The translations under genes were made by a program, and so were the position numbers. Shown piece after piece: positions 8,484 to 16,553 of a stretch of 64,000 bases of DNA. Position 1 is the first letter of the stretch. Each line of letters begins with the position of its first letter. Below the pieces are notes generated by a model, which saw only the letters and a list, made by a program, of their open reading frames with translations, was not told the origin of the DNA and did no database searches. The DNA comes from Flavobacteriia bacterium (lineage in GTDB: Bacteria; Bacteroidota; Bacteroidia; Flavobacteriales_D; Crocinitomicaceae): positions 1 through 64,000 of the forward strand of contig CANHQP010000005.1 of assembly GCA_947462925.1 (NCBI GenBank), in the 5' to 3' direction.

Positions 8484-8676
8484 TTTTAAATTAGATTTTA
8501 GGATGCTAAGTTATAAGGATTTGCTTCGCAGCTGCCTGCGGCGGTTTAAGACTTTGATTTTCGATTGTGCAGAAATTATCATAAGAATTGCTCAGCAATT
8601 GAGAAAATCTAGTCTTAAAGTTGTGTAGCAACGGCTCCTAAAATCTTAATATCTTAAAGCGAAGCGGGTCTTTTTT
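8484..8676. repeat. Structured noncoding spacer with nested inverted repeats
   Basis: No ORF is seen. TTTAAGACT-TT-GATTTTC (8545-8562) is mirrored by GAAAATC-TA-GTCTTAAA (8602-8619). Inside lies the palindrome AATTGCT-C-AGCAATT (8586-8600), and outside AGATTTTAGGA (near 8490) is mirrored by TCCTAAAATCT (near 8635). The nested layout would fold into one long branched hairpin and looks like an intergenic repeat family or MITE remnant. Confidence 0.6.
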
Positions 8677-10347
8677 CTACTTGATTTCCTTTACTTCAAT
8701 ATATAAATTCGTATCCACCGAAACAGATTCAATATTTTTTAAGAGATTCACAGATCTCCAATCAGTATTGGGTTCTATCCAGTATTCTGAATCGTTAATT
8801 TTCACTTTCAATGGCAAATTGAAACCTTGCACACAATTGTCCCAGCGAAATTTAAAGCTGTCTTTTTCAATTTGGTATTGAAATATTGGAACTGTGGTAT
8901 TGCGCAAGTATTGGTCGAAAAATGGTTTTAAATTGAAACCTGTTTCTTGCGCTAGAAATACTTCAACTTGAGCGGATGTAACCGTTTGGTGATAAAATGT
9001 GTCGTTCATCTTTCTTAAAATCGTTCTCCATTTATCGTCGTTTCTAACCCATTGACGCAAAGTGTGCAACATGTTTTCACCTTTGTAATACATATCTCCA
9101 GAACCTTCATTGTTTACGTTATAGTTTCCAATGATTGGCTTGTCATTTTCTATTTTTGCTTGCTTTCCAATCACATATTCCGCTCCTGCTTCTTTACCGA
9201 AATAATATTCCAAATATAAATTTTCAGCATACGAAGTAAAACTTTCGTGTATCCACATGTCCGCAACATCTTGATTGGTAATACTATTGGCAAACCATTC
9301 GTGTCCAGACTCATGAATAATAATAAAATCGAATTTCAAGCCCCAGCCAGTTTTACTCAAATCTTTTCCCAAATATCCATTTTTAAAACCATTTCCGTAG
9401 GTGACCGAACTTTGGTGCTCCATTCCTAAATATGGCACTTCAACCAATTTGTAGCTGTCTTCATAAAAGGGATAAGGTCCGAACCAATGTTCAAAAGCTT
9501 TGAGCATCATTGGAACTTGCTTAAACTGGGATTTTGCTGCCTCTAAATGATTTTTCAATACATAATAATGACAATCCAAATCGCCTTTTTCACCTTCAAA
9601 AACTTCTGAAAAATCGACATAATCGCCGATATTTACATTCACTCCGTAATTGTTGATTGGATTTTTGACCTTCCAGTGAAAAGTTGTCCATTTATTGCCT
9701 TTGTCAATATTTTCTAGTCTTCCGTTGGAAACAGCTATCAAATTCAATTCAGTTAGAATGGACACATGAATTTGCATATTTTCTGGCTCGTCCGCTGGAT
9801 GATCTTTGCATGGCCACCAAATACTGGCGCCGATTCCTTGACAACTTGTGGCGATAAAATCTTTTCCACTTTCATCTTTTTCCCAAGTAAAACCTCCCGA
9901 CCAAGGTGGATTTTTGCTTATCAACGGTAGACCTTCAAATTGAATTTCGATACTATTCGTGTCATTCAAATTTTGTTTTGCTTTCAACTCAATGAAATGC
10001 GCATTTCCTTTTTCATTAAACTTCAATGATTGACCATTTTGCGTTACTTTTTTTATTTTCATGGGAGATTGCAAGTCAATCTGCATTATTTGCGACGCTT
10101 TTAATACCACATAAGTAATTTTGTTTACTCCAAAAATTCGCTTTTTGGATGGTTCAACAGAAACAGATAAATCATAATTTTTCAAATCCCACCAAGCTCT
10201 TTCAATGGTATTGCTACCTCTCACTGAGTCTTCGTGTGAAAATTTTGTTTTTTGCCCAAATGTTGAAAAACTTGATAGTACCGCAAGAATTAGCAAGCCT
10301 GGATTCACATCAAATAATTGTTTTTTTTTTCTGAAGGAAAATGTCAT
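8677..10347 (-). CDS. Secreted M1-family metallopeptidase
   Basis: A protein of about 556 residues with a signal peptide (start MTFSFRKKKQLF, cleavage after SFSTFG). It has the gluzincin zinc site H345-E-S-G-H349 with the third ligand E368 exactly 18 residues on, and the substrate-anchoring exopeptidase motif as GMEHQSSVTYG instead of GAMEN. The N-terminal beta-saddle precedes it and the protein stops soon after the catalytic domain, without the C-terminal ERAP1-like domain of longer aminopeptidases. It probably trims peptides in the periplasm or outside. The start at 10347 is chosen over one at 10461 because a TACATTTG promoter element lies between them and because it opens directly into the signal peptide. 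Confidence 0.9.
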   Translation of the reverse strand: MTFSFRKKKQLFDVNPGLLILAVLSSFSTFGQKTKFSHEDSVRGSNTIERAWWDLKNYDLSVSVEPSKKRIFGVNKITYVVLKASQIMQIDLQSPMKIKKVTQNGQSLKFNEKGNAHFIELKAKQNLNDTNSIEIQFEGLPLISKNPPWSGGFTWEKDESGKDFIATSCQGIGASIWWPCKDHPADEPENMQIHVSILTELNLIAVSNGRLENIDKGNKWTTFHWKVKNPINNYGVNVNIGDYVDFSEVFEGEKGDLDCHYYVLKNHLEAAKSQFKQVPMMLKAFEHWFGPYPFYEDSYKLVEVPYLGMEHQSSVTYGNGFKNGYLGKDLSKTGWGLKFDFIIIHESGHEWFANSITNQDVADMWIHESFTSYAENLYLEYYFGKEAGAEYVIGKQAKIENDKPIIGNYNVNNEGSGDMYYKGENMLHTLRQWVRNDDKWRTILRKMNDTFYHQTVTSAQVEVFLAQETGFNLKPFFDQYLRNTTVPIFQYQIEKDSFKFRWDNCVQGFNLPLKVKINDSEYWIEPNTDWRSVNLLKNIESVSVDTNLYIEVKEIK

Positions 10348-10370
10348 TTTATCTAAATTTTCTTGAATTA

Positions 10371-10378
10371 CAAATGTA
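10371..10378 (-). promoter_or_regulatory. Predicted -7 element of the M1 peptidase gene
   Basis: TACATTTG on the minus strand, an exact match to TAnnTTTG, 23 bases before the ATG at 10347 and inside the longer possible reading frame, which it therefore argues against. Confidence 0.55.
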
Positions 10379-10515
10379 CAATTTAAGAAATATAAAATTT
10401 GAAATAAAACTTCAATTCTAATCCCCGACATTTCAATCAACGAAAGTTGCGCTAAAATCAATCAGTCTTTTTTTGGTATTCAAATTGTTTAACTTAATCA
10501 AAAATACATCAAGTC

Positions 10516-10653
10516 ATGGAAACAAAAATCAACTTAATGGCCTATTTCTTTAAACTGAAAAGTCAAAAGCCACAAATTAAAAAAAGCTTTGATCAATCAT
10601 TGTGTAATTTGGGAATTCACCAAGATTCTAGAGAATTAAAGAAGAAAAAATAG
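10516..10653 (+). CDS. Small lysine-rich hypothetical protein, 45 residues
   Basis: ATG at 10516 to TAG at 10651-10653, on the plus strand in a gap between two minus-strand genes. The product starts METKINLMAYFFKLKSQ and ends SRELKKKK. It is basic, without signal peptide or membrane segment. Codon usage looks like that of real genes nearby, and the frame fills most of the 200-base gap. I do not recognise it. No good TAnnTTTG element is visible upstream (TAACTTAA about 25 bases before the ATG is a weak match), so this could be a chance ORF. Confidence 0.4.
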   Translation: METKINLMAYFFKLKSQKPQIKKSFDQSLCNLGIHQDSRELKKKK

Positions 10654-10669
10654 TGTGCCGAAAATATCA

Positions 10670-13138
10670 TTAAAAGTCACCTCCACCTCCATTTTCTGGT
10701 GTGATTTTACTTTTCTTAGAAACTTCGTATTTTCCAAATTTATAGCTAACATTCAAATAAAATCTACGTGTATTTTGCTTAAACCTTGCTGTCTGAAAAT
10801 TGTTGTTTTGTTCAACTTCAAAGCGGAATTCTTGGGTATCGAAAACATCAGCAAGTCTAAATCCAACAGCCCATTTTCCGCCTTTCAAATTCTTTTCACC
10901 AGAAAGATCGACAGAAGCCCGAGGTTCAGCTTTTCCTTGTGCTGTGAAAATAGGAGAATTATAACGTGCATTTACTTGAATAGAAGCTGTTTTCTTCCAA
11001 AAATCAAATGTACCTGCATATTTTACGCTCCAGTTGAAACCAGAATTATTCCAGTCAATTCCGGTTGTGTTATCAGTATATTGAATTTTATTTCCATTTA
11101 ACGAGAAAATATTTCTCATCCAAGATGTTGGTCTATAGGTAAATGTCAACTCGGCACCCAAATTTTGGCTCTGATCAATATTCGCAAAAGTCGCTGCAGA
11201 AGTGCCATCTTCATAAAATAATTTTACACGTTGGATTACATTGGATGTTTGTCTGAAATATACATTCCCTGAAAAATTTACTTTTTTCAAAACGTAAGTC
11301 ATTCCAAAATCAAAAGAGTTTATGTACTCTGGTCTTAATGCTGGATTGCCTCTCATCAAGTTGTAAGGATCAGAATAATTTGAAAAAGGATTCAAATTTT
11401 CACCAGTTGGACGATTGATTCTTTTACTGTACCCCAAACTTAATTCAATTGCCTTTGAAACCGTGTATTTCACATATCCTGATGGAAAAACATTGAAATA
11501 GGTATTTTTAAAAGATTGATTTTCTGAAATTAAATTTGGCGCTTGCATCGCTTCTTCAATTCTTAATCCACCTTGATATCTGAACTTTTTAAATTGTTGA
11601 GAAAAGTTTCCATAAGCTGAAATTACTTGTTCATCATATTGATAACTGAAATTTGATAAGGTGTCAGCAAGGTAGGTATTGCTGGTATAATCAAATGTTT
11701 CCGAAAAAGTTTTTACTGTAGCTTGTCTGATAATGGCTTTCACTCCAGATTCAATTTTCATTCCTTTACCCAAAATTCTGGTGAAATCTGATTGAATGGT
11801 TGTTACTCTATTTTTGTCATTGCTTTCTAATTGTTGCAACAAATCTTGATATACGATTGGCAAACCGTTCTCTGTCAAATAAGATTCATCATAATATCCA
11901 TTGGCATTATTTCTACCTGTTGATTGCGTGACATCAGCCGTGAAAAATCCTTTATCTTCTTTGAAATCAAATTTATAATTCAAATTTAAATCTGCATTTT
12001 GCGAACTAATCGGATCTGATGAAGCACGTTCCCATTCTCTAATTGGCGTTTGGGTATTCAATGTTTGGGTATTCACTACTGTTCCAGTTCGCTCGCGTTT
12101 GTCAAAATTTCCTGTTAAAGTAAATCCCAAAGTGTGTCTTGGTTTCAAGTAAAAATCGGCCCCAAATCTTGCAGTATTTGTATTACTTAAATCAGTTCCT
12201 AAGCGATCTTGATTCAATTTGTAAACTGAATCACTTCCTAAATTATTCAAAAAATATCCAAATCGATTTCTATCCCCTGAATAGTAGCGATATGCGTACG
12301 TTCCAAAAACATTCATTTTGGCGTTTCGTACACTCAATGATGCTGTTCCATTGAAAGATGTGCCTGTACTTCCACTGATTAATACATTTCCATTAATTCC
12401 TCTTAATTTGTTCTTTTTCAAAACAATATTAATTATTCCCGAAGTTCCATCTGGATCGTATTTTGCTGATGGATTGTTGACGATTTCAATGCGTTCGATT
12501 GAACCAGCAGGAAGTGCATCCAGCATACTTTTACCATTTCCACCAGTTAAAGAACTTGGTCTTCCATCAATTAAAATGGTTACATTTCCATCTCCACGTA
12601 AGGACACTTTTCCCTCATTATCTACTTCGATCGATGGAATATTATTGAGAATATCGTTTACAGTTCCACCTTTTACAGATAAATCTTCACCAACATTATA
12701 AACTTTTTTATCCAATCCAGAAGTCATTAATTCTTGTTTCGCAACAATATCCACTTGATCTAAGCTGGTCGACTTTTCTGGATTCATTTTTATAATTCCC
12801 AAATCACGTCCCGGAATTTCATTGCTAAAAATTACATCTTTGATGATTTCATTTGAATAACCAAAAAATGTGATTTTGACAAAATACTTTCCGGTTGGAA
12901 TCAATTCCAATTTAAAAACCCCTTTTTCATCACTGTAAATTTGACCAACTGCAGAAGAATCAATTGCAGACAATAGTCTAACGGAAGCATAATCAATCGG
13001 TTTTTTCGTAATGGAATCTTGAATAATTCCAGTTAAAATTCCAATTTTTGGCGTTATTGGAATTGGGGATTTCAGATTATCTTGACTCTTTACATTTATC
13101 AAGCAAAAGAAACTTAAAAAGATGATTAATGATTTCAT
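10670..13138 (-). CDS. TonB-linked outer-membrane receptor with regulatory-like domain
   Basis: An 822-residue outer-membrane protein: signal peptide MKSLIIFLSFFCLINVKSQ, a carboxypeptidase-regulatory-like domain (about 30-120, GIIQDSITKKPIDYASVRLL), a TonB plug domain (about 140-245, with NNIPSIEVDNEGKVSLRG and IDGRPSS), then a beta-barrel of the OMP_b-brl_3 type ending ...NGGGGDF. The ligand is unknown, and there is no SusD partner. It starts two bases after the MFS gene, in an operon behind marR, which suggests that it and the inner-membrane transporter move the same or related compounds and are controlled together. The atypical glycine-rich end lacks the usual terminal aromatic strand signature except for the final Phe. 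Confidence 0.85.
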   Translation of the reverse strand: MKSLIIFLSFFCLINVKSQDNLKSPIPITPKIGILTGIIQDSITKKPIDYASVRLLSAIDSSAVGQIYSDEKGVFKLELIPTGKYFVKITFFGYSNEIIKDVIFSNEIPGRDLGIIKMNPEKSTSLDQVDIVAKQELMTSGLDKKVYNVGEDLSVKGGTVNDILNNIPSIEVDNEGKVSLRGDGNVTILIDGRPSSLTGGNGKSMLDALPAGSIERIEIVNNPSAKYDPDGTSGIINIVLKKNKLRGINGNVLISGSTGTSFNGTASLSVRNAKMNVFGTYAYRYYSGDRNRFGYFLNNLGSDSVYKLNQDRLGTDLSNTNTARFGADFYLKPRHTLGFTLTGNFDKRERTGTVVNTQTLNTQTPIREWERASSDPISSQNADLNLNYKFDFKEDKGFFTADVTQSTGRNNANGYYDESYLTENGLPIVYQDLLQQLESNDKNRVTTIQSDFTRILGKGMKIESGVKAIIRQATVKTFSETFDYTSNTYLADTLSNFSYQYDEQVISAYGNFSQQFKKFRYQGGLRIEEAMQAPNLISENQSFKNTYFNVFPSGYVKYTVSKAIELSLGYSKRINRPTGENLNPFSNYSDPYNLMRGNPALRPEYINSFDFGMTYVLKKVNFSGNVYFRQTSNVIQRVKLFYEDGTSAATFANIDQSQNLGAELTFTYRPTSWMRNIFSLNGNKIQYTDNTTGIDWNNSGFNWSVKYAGTFDFWKKTASIQVNARYNSPIFTAQGKAEPRASVDLSGEKNLKGGKWAVGFRLADVFDTQEFRFEVEQNNNFQTARFKQNTRRFYLNVSYKFGKYEVSKKSKITPENGGGGDF

Positions 13139-13140
13139 TT

Positions 13141-14331
13141 CTAATATTTTTGTTTAATTGTTCTCAAAATAAAATACGAAGCAATACTTGTGACAACGGC
13201 TAAATATCCAATCCATTCAAAATTGAAATAGACTCCAGCTTTGTTTTGATGTAAGACAAATCCACCTAATAAGACCGCGATTCCACTGGCAAATTGTTGC
13301 ACGGCTGAGCGAATACTCATAAATCCGCCTCGTTCAAAAGGCGCTGCAGTTGACAAAACCAATGCTGTACCAGGAATATTTCTTCCTCCAGCAAAAACGA
13401 AAAAGGATGAAGTTGCGATTAAGACTAGAGGCATGGGATTTTCTCCCATCGAAGTGATTGCCAATATTGGTACACATGAAATTAACATGATAATTAAAAA
13501 TGTCCTCAATTGACCAAATTTATCAGATAAAACCCCAATAAATGGATTGGTAAAAAATGTGAGTGCACCTCCAAAGAAATACATCCAAACTAACTCTGTT
13601 TTTTCAAAACCAACATTATGTTCGATATAATCAGCTAAATACGGTATGATTGCGAATTGACCAAATAAGATTGTGCAAGTAAAAATCAAAGCACGAATTT
13701 GGTTGCCATTTTTTGCTACACGACCTATAATGTGCCAAGATTTATAACTTAAATCTTCCCTTGTGAGGTGACTTTTCATTTCAGGCAGAAGTGCCGCTAT
13801 AAAAAACCAAGTTATAATTGAAATTCCGACTATAAAGAAAAATGGTGTTTGCCAGGTCCAATTTAATCCAATAAAAAGTCCCAAAGGAATTCCAAGTGCT
13901 GCTGCAGAAGAAAATCCTGCCATAACGATTCCTGTGGCTTTTCCGCGGTGTTGTGGCTCAATAACATCTCCTACAATTGCTAAAACAACTGCTGAAATCA
14001 CTCCACCGAAAAATCCAGCAAAAATTCTTGCAAAAACCAAAAATTCGAAAGATTGTGAAATTCCACAAAGGAAAGTACCTACGATAAATAAAGCATACAA
14101 AGCCAGAAGAAATTTTCTTCGGTCAAACCTGTCTATCATGAAAATACTGATAATACCTGAAATGAAGGCGCTAAAGAGGTATGCAGAAATTGCAATTCCC
14201 CATTGCTTTTCATTCATGTGTAAAGCAGATTTAATGGTTGATGAAAGTGGCATCAAAATCATGGATTCGAGAATGTTGGAAAACAATACCAATCCAAGGA
14301 TTATCATCCAAGTAATTTGTTTTTTTGTCAT
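13141..14331 (-). CDS. MFS transporter, drug-efflux-like
   Basis: A 396-residue major facilitator with about 12 predicted transmembrane helices and the loop 2-3 motif MIDRFDRRKFLLALY. VLSDKFGQLR is the repeat of that motif in the second half. The family resembles 12-TMS proton antiporters of the arabinose/chloramphenicol efflux type; the substrate is not readable. It lies between marR and the TonB-linked receptor gene, with 35 and 2 bases between genes, so it is co-transcribed and probably under MarR control. Confidence 0.85.
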   Translation of the reverse strand: MTKKQITWMIILGLVLFSNILESMILMPLSSTIKSALHMNEKQWGIAISAYLFSAFISGIISIFMIDRFDRRKFLLALYALFIVGTFLCGISQSFEFLVFARIFAGFFGGVISAVVLAIVGDVIEPQHRGKATGIVMAGFSSAAALGIPLGLFIGLNWTWQTPFFFIVGISIITWFFIAALLPEMKSHLTREDLSYKSWHIIGRVAKNGNQIRALIFTCTILFGQFAIIPYLADYIEHNVGFEKTELVWMYFFGGALTFFTNPFIGVLSDKFGQLRTFLIIMLISCVPILAITSMGENPMPLVLIATSSFFVFAGGRNIPGTALVLSTAAPFERGGFMSIRSAVQQFASGIAVLLGGFVLHQNKAGVYFNFEWIGYLAVVTSIASYFILRTIKQKY

Positions 14332-14366
14332 GATTTTATAAATTGAGTAAAATGCTAGGCAGAAAA

Positions 14367-14810
14367 TTAGTCTCTTAGTTTGTCTAATAGATTACTCAAA
14401 GTTTCGGCTTCGTCGTCGTTTAATTTATTAATAAAAAAGGAATGATCATCAAAAGTTTTGTCAATTTCAGATAGAACATCTAGCCCTTTCATTGAAATTT
14501 CAACATACACCACCCTTCTATCTTTTTCGCAGCGAATACGGTTAATTAATCCTTTTTCGATTAATTTATCCATCAATCTCGTTGTATTAGGTGATTTTTC
14601 AATCATTCTTTCTTTCACCGTATTGACATTGATTGCTTGATTTGCACCGCGTAAAATTCGAAGAATATTAAATTGAGGCATAGTCAAATCAAATTTTGAC
14701 ATAAAACCATTTTGCAAATTCGACATCCAGTTAGAGGTAAATCTGATGTTAACAACAACTTTTTGCTGGGGAGATTTGAATCTTGAATTGATTTCTTTTC
14801 CGATTTCCAT
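14367..14810 (-). CDS. MarR-family transcriptional regulator
   Basis: A 147-residue winged-helix regulator: dimer helix at the N-terminus, then LTMPQFNILRILRGA, recognition-helix region NTTRLMDKLIEKGLI, and the wing RIRCEKDRRVVYVEIS, the usual MarR DxRxxxV signature as DRRVVYVE. It is the first gene of the marR-MFS-receptor operon and probably represses it until an effector binds. The promoter holds the near-perfect inverted repeat TTACC-GT-GGTAA between the -33 and -7 elements, a good place for autorepression. The ATG follows TATATTTG by only four bases. Confidence 0.9.
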   Translation of the reverse strand: MEIGKEINSRFKSPQQKVVVNIRFTSNWMSNLQNGFMSKFDLTMPQFNILRILRGANQAINVNTVKERMIEKSPNTTRLMDKLIEKGLINRIRCEKDRRVVYVEISMKGLDVLSEIDKTFDDHSFFINKLNDDEAETLSNLLDKLRD

Positions 14811-14814
14811 GGTG

Positions 14815-14822
14815 CAAATATA
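14815..14822 (-). promoter_or_regulatory. Predicted promoter of the marR operon
   Basis: TATATTTG on the minus strand matches TAnnTTTG exactly; TTTG lies 19 bases further upstream as a -33 element. Only CACC separates the -7 element from the ATG, so the transcript is probably leaderless. Confidence 0.65.
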
Positions 14823-14823
14823 G

Positions 14824-14835
14824 TTACCGTGGTAA
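14824..14835. promoter_or_regulatory. Candidate MarR operator
   Basis: TTACC-GT-GGTAA is a perfect 5-bp inverted repeat with two-base spacer, located directly upstream of the -7 element of marR. Size and position are typical for an autoregulatory MarR site; binding is inferred. Confidence 0.45.
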
Positions 14836-14888
14836 TATTTACAAATTAAAAGTTCATTTTTTACATTATTAAATTTGTAAAAAAATCA

Positions 14889-14910
14889 CAACTTGATTCA
14901 GAACAAGTTG
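14889..14910. promoter_or_regulatory. Inverted repeat CAACTTG/CAAGTTG at the thx promoter
   Basis: Perfect 7-bp arms CAACTTG (14889-14895) and CAAGTTG (14904-14910) with an 8-base spacer. The right arm overlaps the TTG that forms the -33 element of the thx promoter, so a protein bound here would affect thx. It could also serve the divergent marR operon. Confidence 0.4.
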
Positions 14911-14929
14911 CATATTCAAAATAGAATGC

Positions 14930-14937
14930 TAAATTTG
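14930..14937 (+). promoter_or_regulatory. Predicted promoter of the thx gene
   Basis: TAAATTTG matches TAnnTTTG exactly, with TTG 19 bases upstream as -33 element, 38 bases before the ATG. Confidence 0.6.
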
Positions 14938-14975
14938 ATGAATTGAAATATTATTAATTACCAAAATTATTAGGT

Positions 14976-15176
14976 ATGGGAAAAGGAGATAAAAAAACAG
15001 CAAAGGGCAAAAGAGTCATGGGTTCTTACGGTAAAACTAGACCAAAGAAAAAAGATACTCCAGTTGTAATTGTTGCAAAAACTGAAAAACCAGCCAAAGA
15101 GAAAAAAGAAACTGTTAAGAAAGAAACAGTGAAAAAACCAGCAGCAAAAAAGGCAACTGCAAAAAAAGAGGATTAA
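14976..15176 (+). CDS. Ribosomal protein THX with a long lysine-rich tail
   Basis: A 66-residue protein. Residues 1-26, MGKGDKKTAKGKRVMGSYGK onward to TRPKKK, match the THX (bTHX) family, a tiny basic protein bound near the head of the 30S subunit. Typical THX proteins stop around residue 30. Here a tail follows that is rich in Lys, Ala, Glu and Pro (KETVKKETVKKPAAKKATA), resembling bacterial histone H1-like tails. The tail may add RNA or DNA binding, which is inference. The gene has its own promoter and a strong terminator, so it is monocistronic. A cysteine- and phenylalanine-rich ORF on the opposite strand is its shadow. Confidence 0.85.
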   Translation: MGKGDKKTAKGKRVMGSYGKTRPKKKDTPVVIVAKTEKPAKEKKETVKKETVKKPAAKKATAKKED

Positions 15177-15215
15177 AAACTTCACAAGAAGTATACAAAA
15201 CAAGATATTTGTTCA

Positions 15216-15241
15216 AGTCACTGAAAAGTGACTTTTTTTTT
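15216..15241 (+). terminator. Terminator of thx with GAAA tetraloop
   Basis: AGTCACT-GAAA-AGTGACT (15216-15233) is a perfect 7-bp stem with a GNRA loop, followed by eight T. Confidence 0.9.
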
Positions 15242-15261
15242 GATCAGTAATTCTGCATTAC

Positions 15262-15290
15262 AAAAAAAGGCTCCAAATTTTGGAGCCTTT
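15262..15290 (-). terminator. Terminator of the OmpA-like gene
   Basis: GGCTCCAAA (15269-15277) pairs with TTTGGAGCC (15279-15287), with flanking A/T pairs; on the minus strand the stem runs into seven T (15262-15268). It lies about 20 bases past the stop of the OmpA-like gene and back to back with the thx terminator. Confidence 0.85.
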
Positions 15291-15312
15291 CATTTCAATG
15301 AATTTTATTGGA

Positions 15313-16503
15313 CTATTTAATTACTTTGAAAGTAACACGTCTATTTTTCGCCATTTTCAAGTCTTCCTCATCAACTTCATTGATGTCAGGATTTTGTTCA
15401 GAATTACCCTTTGGAGCTTCAATCATTCTCGTTTCAGCAATTCCTTTATCTTTCAAATACTGTTTAACAGTTGCGATACGTTTTTTGTCCATATCTGCAT
15501 AAATCGGTTTAACTTCACCTTTTGCAATTTCTGTTTCATCAGCGAAACCTGAAATCTCCAATTTGTATGTTGGATTTGCTTTCAATTCAGTTGCAATTAA
15601 ATCTAAAGAAGCCATATCAGCTGGTTGTAGAATGTTTTTTCCAAAACCAAAATAATTTGCTTGCACTTCGATTTTTTGAATTGATGTCATCTTTTCATTT
15701 AAAACAACAGATTTTTGATAAACTGTATTTGAAACTACTTCCTCTGTTTCTTCTGATCCACAATCGCAAGAAGAACCTGTTTCAACCAATGTAACTGAAA
15801 CATCATCAATGTAGTAGTACGAAGCAATTAAAATAGTTCCTTTGATATTATCAGGCTTTTTATTCTTCTCTGTTTTTACATTGTCATTGTTAGTGAAATT
15901 TCCAATTGTAATGTATTTTTCACCACCATCAGCAACAAAAGAACCACAAACTCGATCCCAACCATACATGGCATTCAGCACTTTGTTATCTTTAATTAGG
16001 ATATGAGTTTTGTCGATAATACTTGACTTTTCTTCAGTAGCAAATTGTTTTTTAGAAACATGCACACCTAACTGATTACATGAATATTTAGACAATTCAG
16101 CCAAAGAAACATTTGCCTGAATACAATAAGTCATTCCTTTTTTGAGTGGCGTTGTCAATTTGGTAGACACGTATGACCTAGGCATTTTGTCGTTATATGA
16201 GTATGCCACAATTCCTGCGTAATTATCACCATCTTTAGGTTCCTCAGAGCCATAAATGTTTGATGGAGTACTAATATCTGGAAGTTTTGCAGCAGGTGTA
16301 AATAAATCTGCTCTCACTCCAGTTGGAGAAACCCAACCAGTTGCGGCTTCAATACCACCTAATTTTTTGGTTTTACCTGTAGTTGATTCAAAACTACCAT
16401 TTTCTACTAAATTCTCTCCCTGACCAAAAGTAAATGAGAACAAACTCATTGGAATAAGAGCAAGAATCGTAGCAATTGATTTAGTATTCGATTTCATGTG
16501 CAT
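15313..16503 (-). CDS. OmpA-family envelope protein
   Basis: A 396-residue protein with a signal peptide (cleavage near FSFTFGQ), an N-terminal lectin-like jelly-roll region opening ENLVENGSFES, and a C-terminal OmpA domain (about 280-396: NILQPADMASLDLIATELK, then DKKRIATVKQYLKDKGI and NRRVTFKVIK) that binds peptidoglycan. This is the domain pairing used by Bacteroidota proteins that anchor surface material to the cell wall; the ligand of the N-terminal part is unknown. Start may be the ATG at 16503 or the second one at 16497, which differ by two residues. It follows hemE by 50 bases on the same strand, but no functional link is apparent. Confidence 0.85.
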   Translation of the reverse strand: MHMKSNTKSIATILALIPMSLFSFTFGQGENLVENGSFESTTGKTKKLGGIEAATGWVSPTGVRADLFTPAAKLPDISTPSNIYGSEEPKDGDNYAGIVAYSYNDKMPRSYVSTKLTTPLKKGMTYCIQANVSLAELSKYSCNQLGVHVSKKQFATEEKSSIIDKTHILIKDNKVLNAMYGWDRVCGSFVADGGEKYITIGNFTNNDNVKTEKNKKPDNIKGTILIASYYYIDDVSVTLVETGSSCDCGSEETEEVVSNTVYQKSVVLNEKMTSIQKIEVQANYFGFGKNILQPADMASLDLIATELKANPTYKLEISGFADETEIAKGEVKPIYADMDKKRIATVKQYLKDKGIAETRMIEAPKGNSEQNPDINEVDEEDLKMAKNRRVTFKVIK

Positions 16504-16553
16504 AAATATTAAATTTTAATTTTTGAAATAAACAAAATCTACTAGTCAAGAGA

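Noticed and set aside
10670-13138. SusC of a polysaccharide utilisation locus
   Set aside because: No SusD or glycosidase gene adjoins; the barrel is of another type and the neighbours are marR and an MFS gene.
14970-15203. Minus-strand ORF rich in Cys and Phe opposite thx
   Set aside because: It is the complement of the Lys/Ala-rich thx gene; the plus-strand product matches a known family with proper promoter and terminator.
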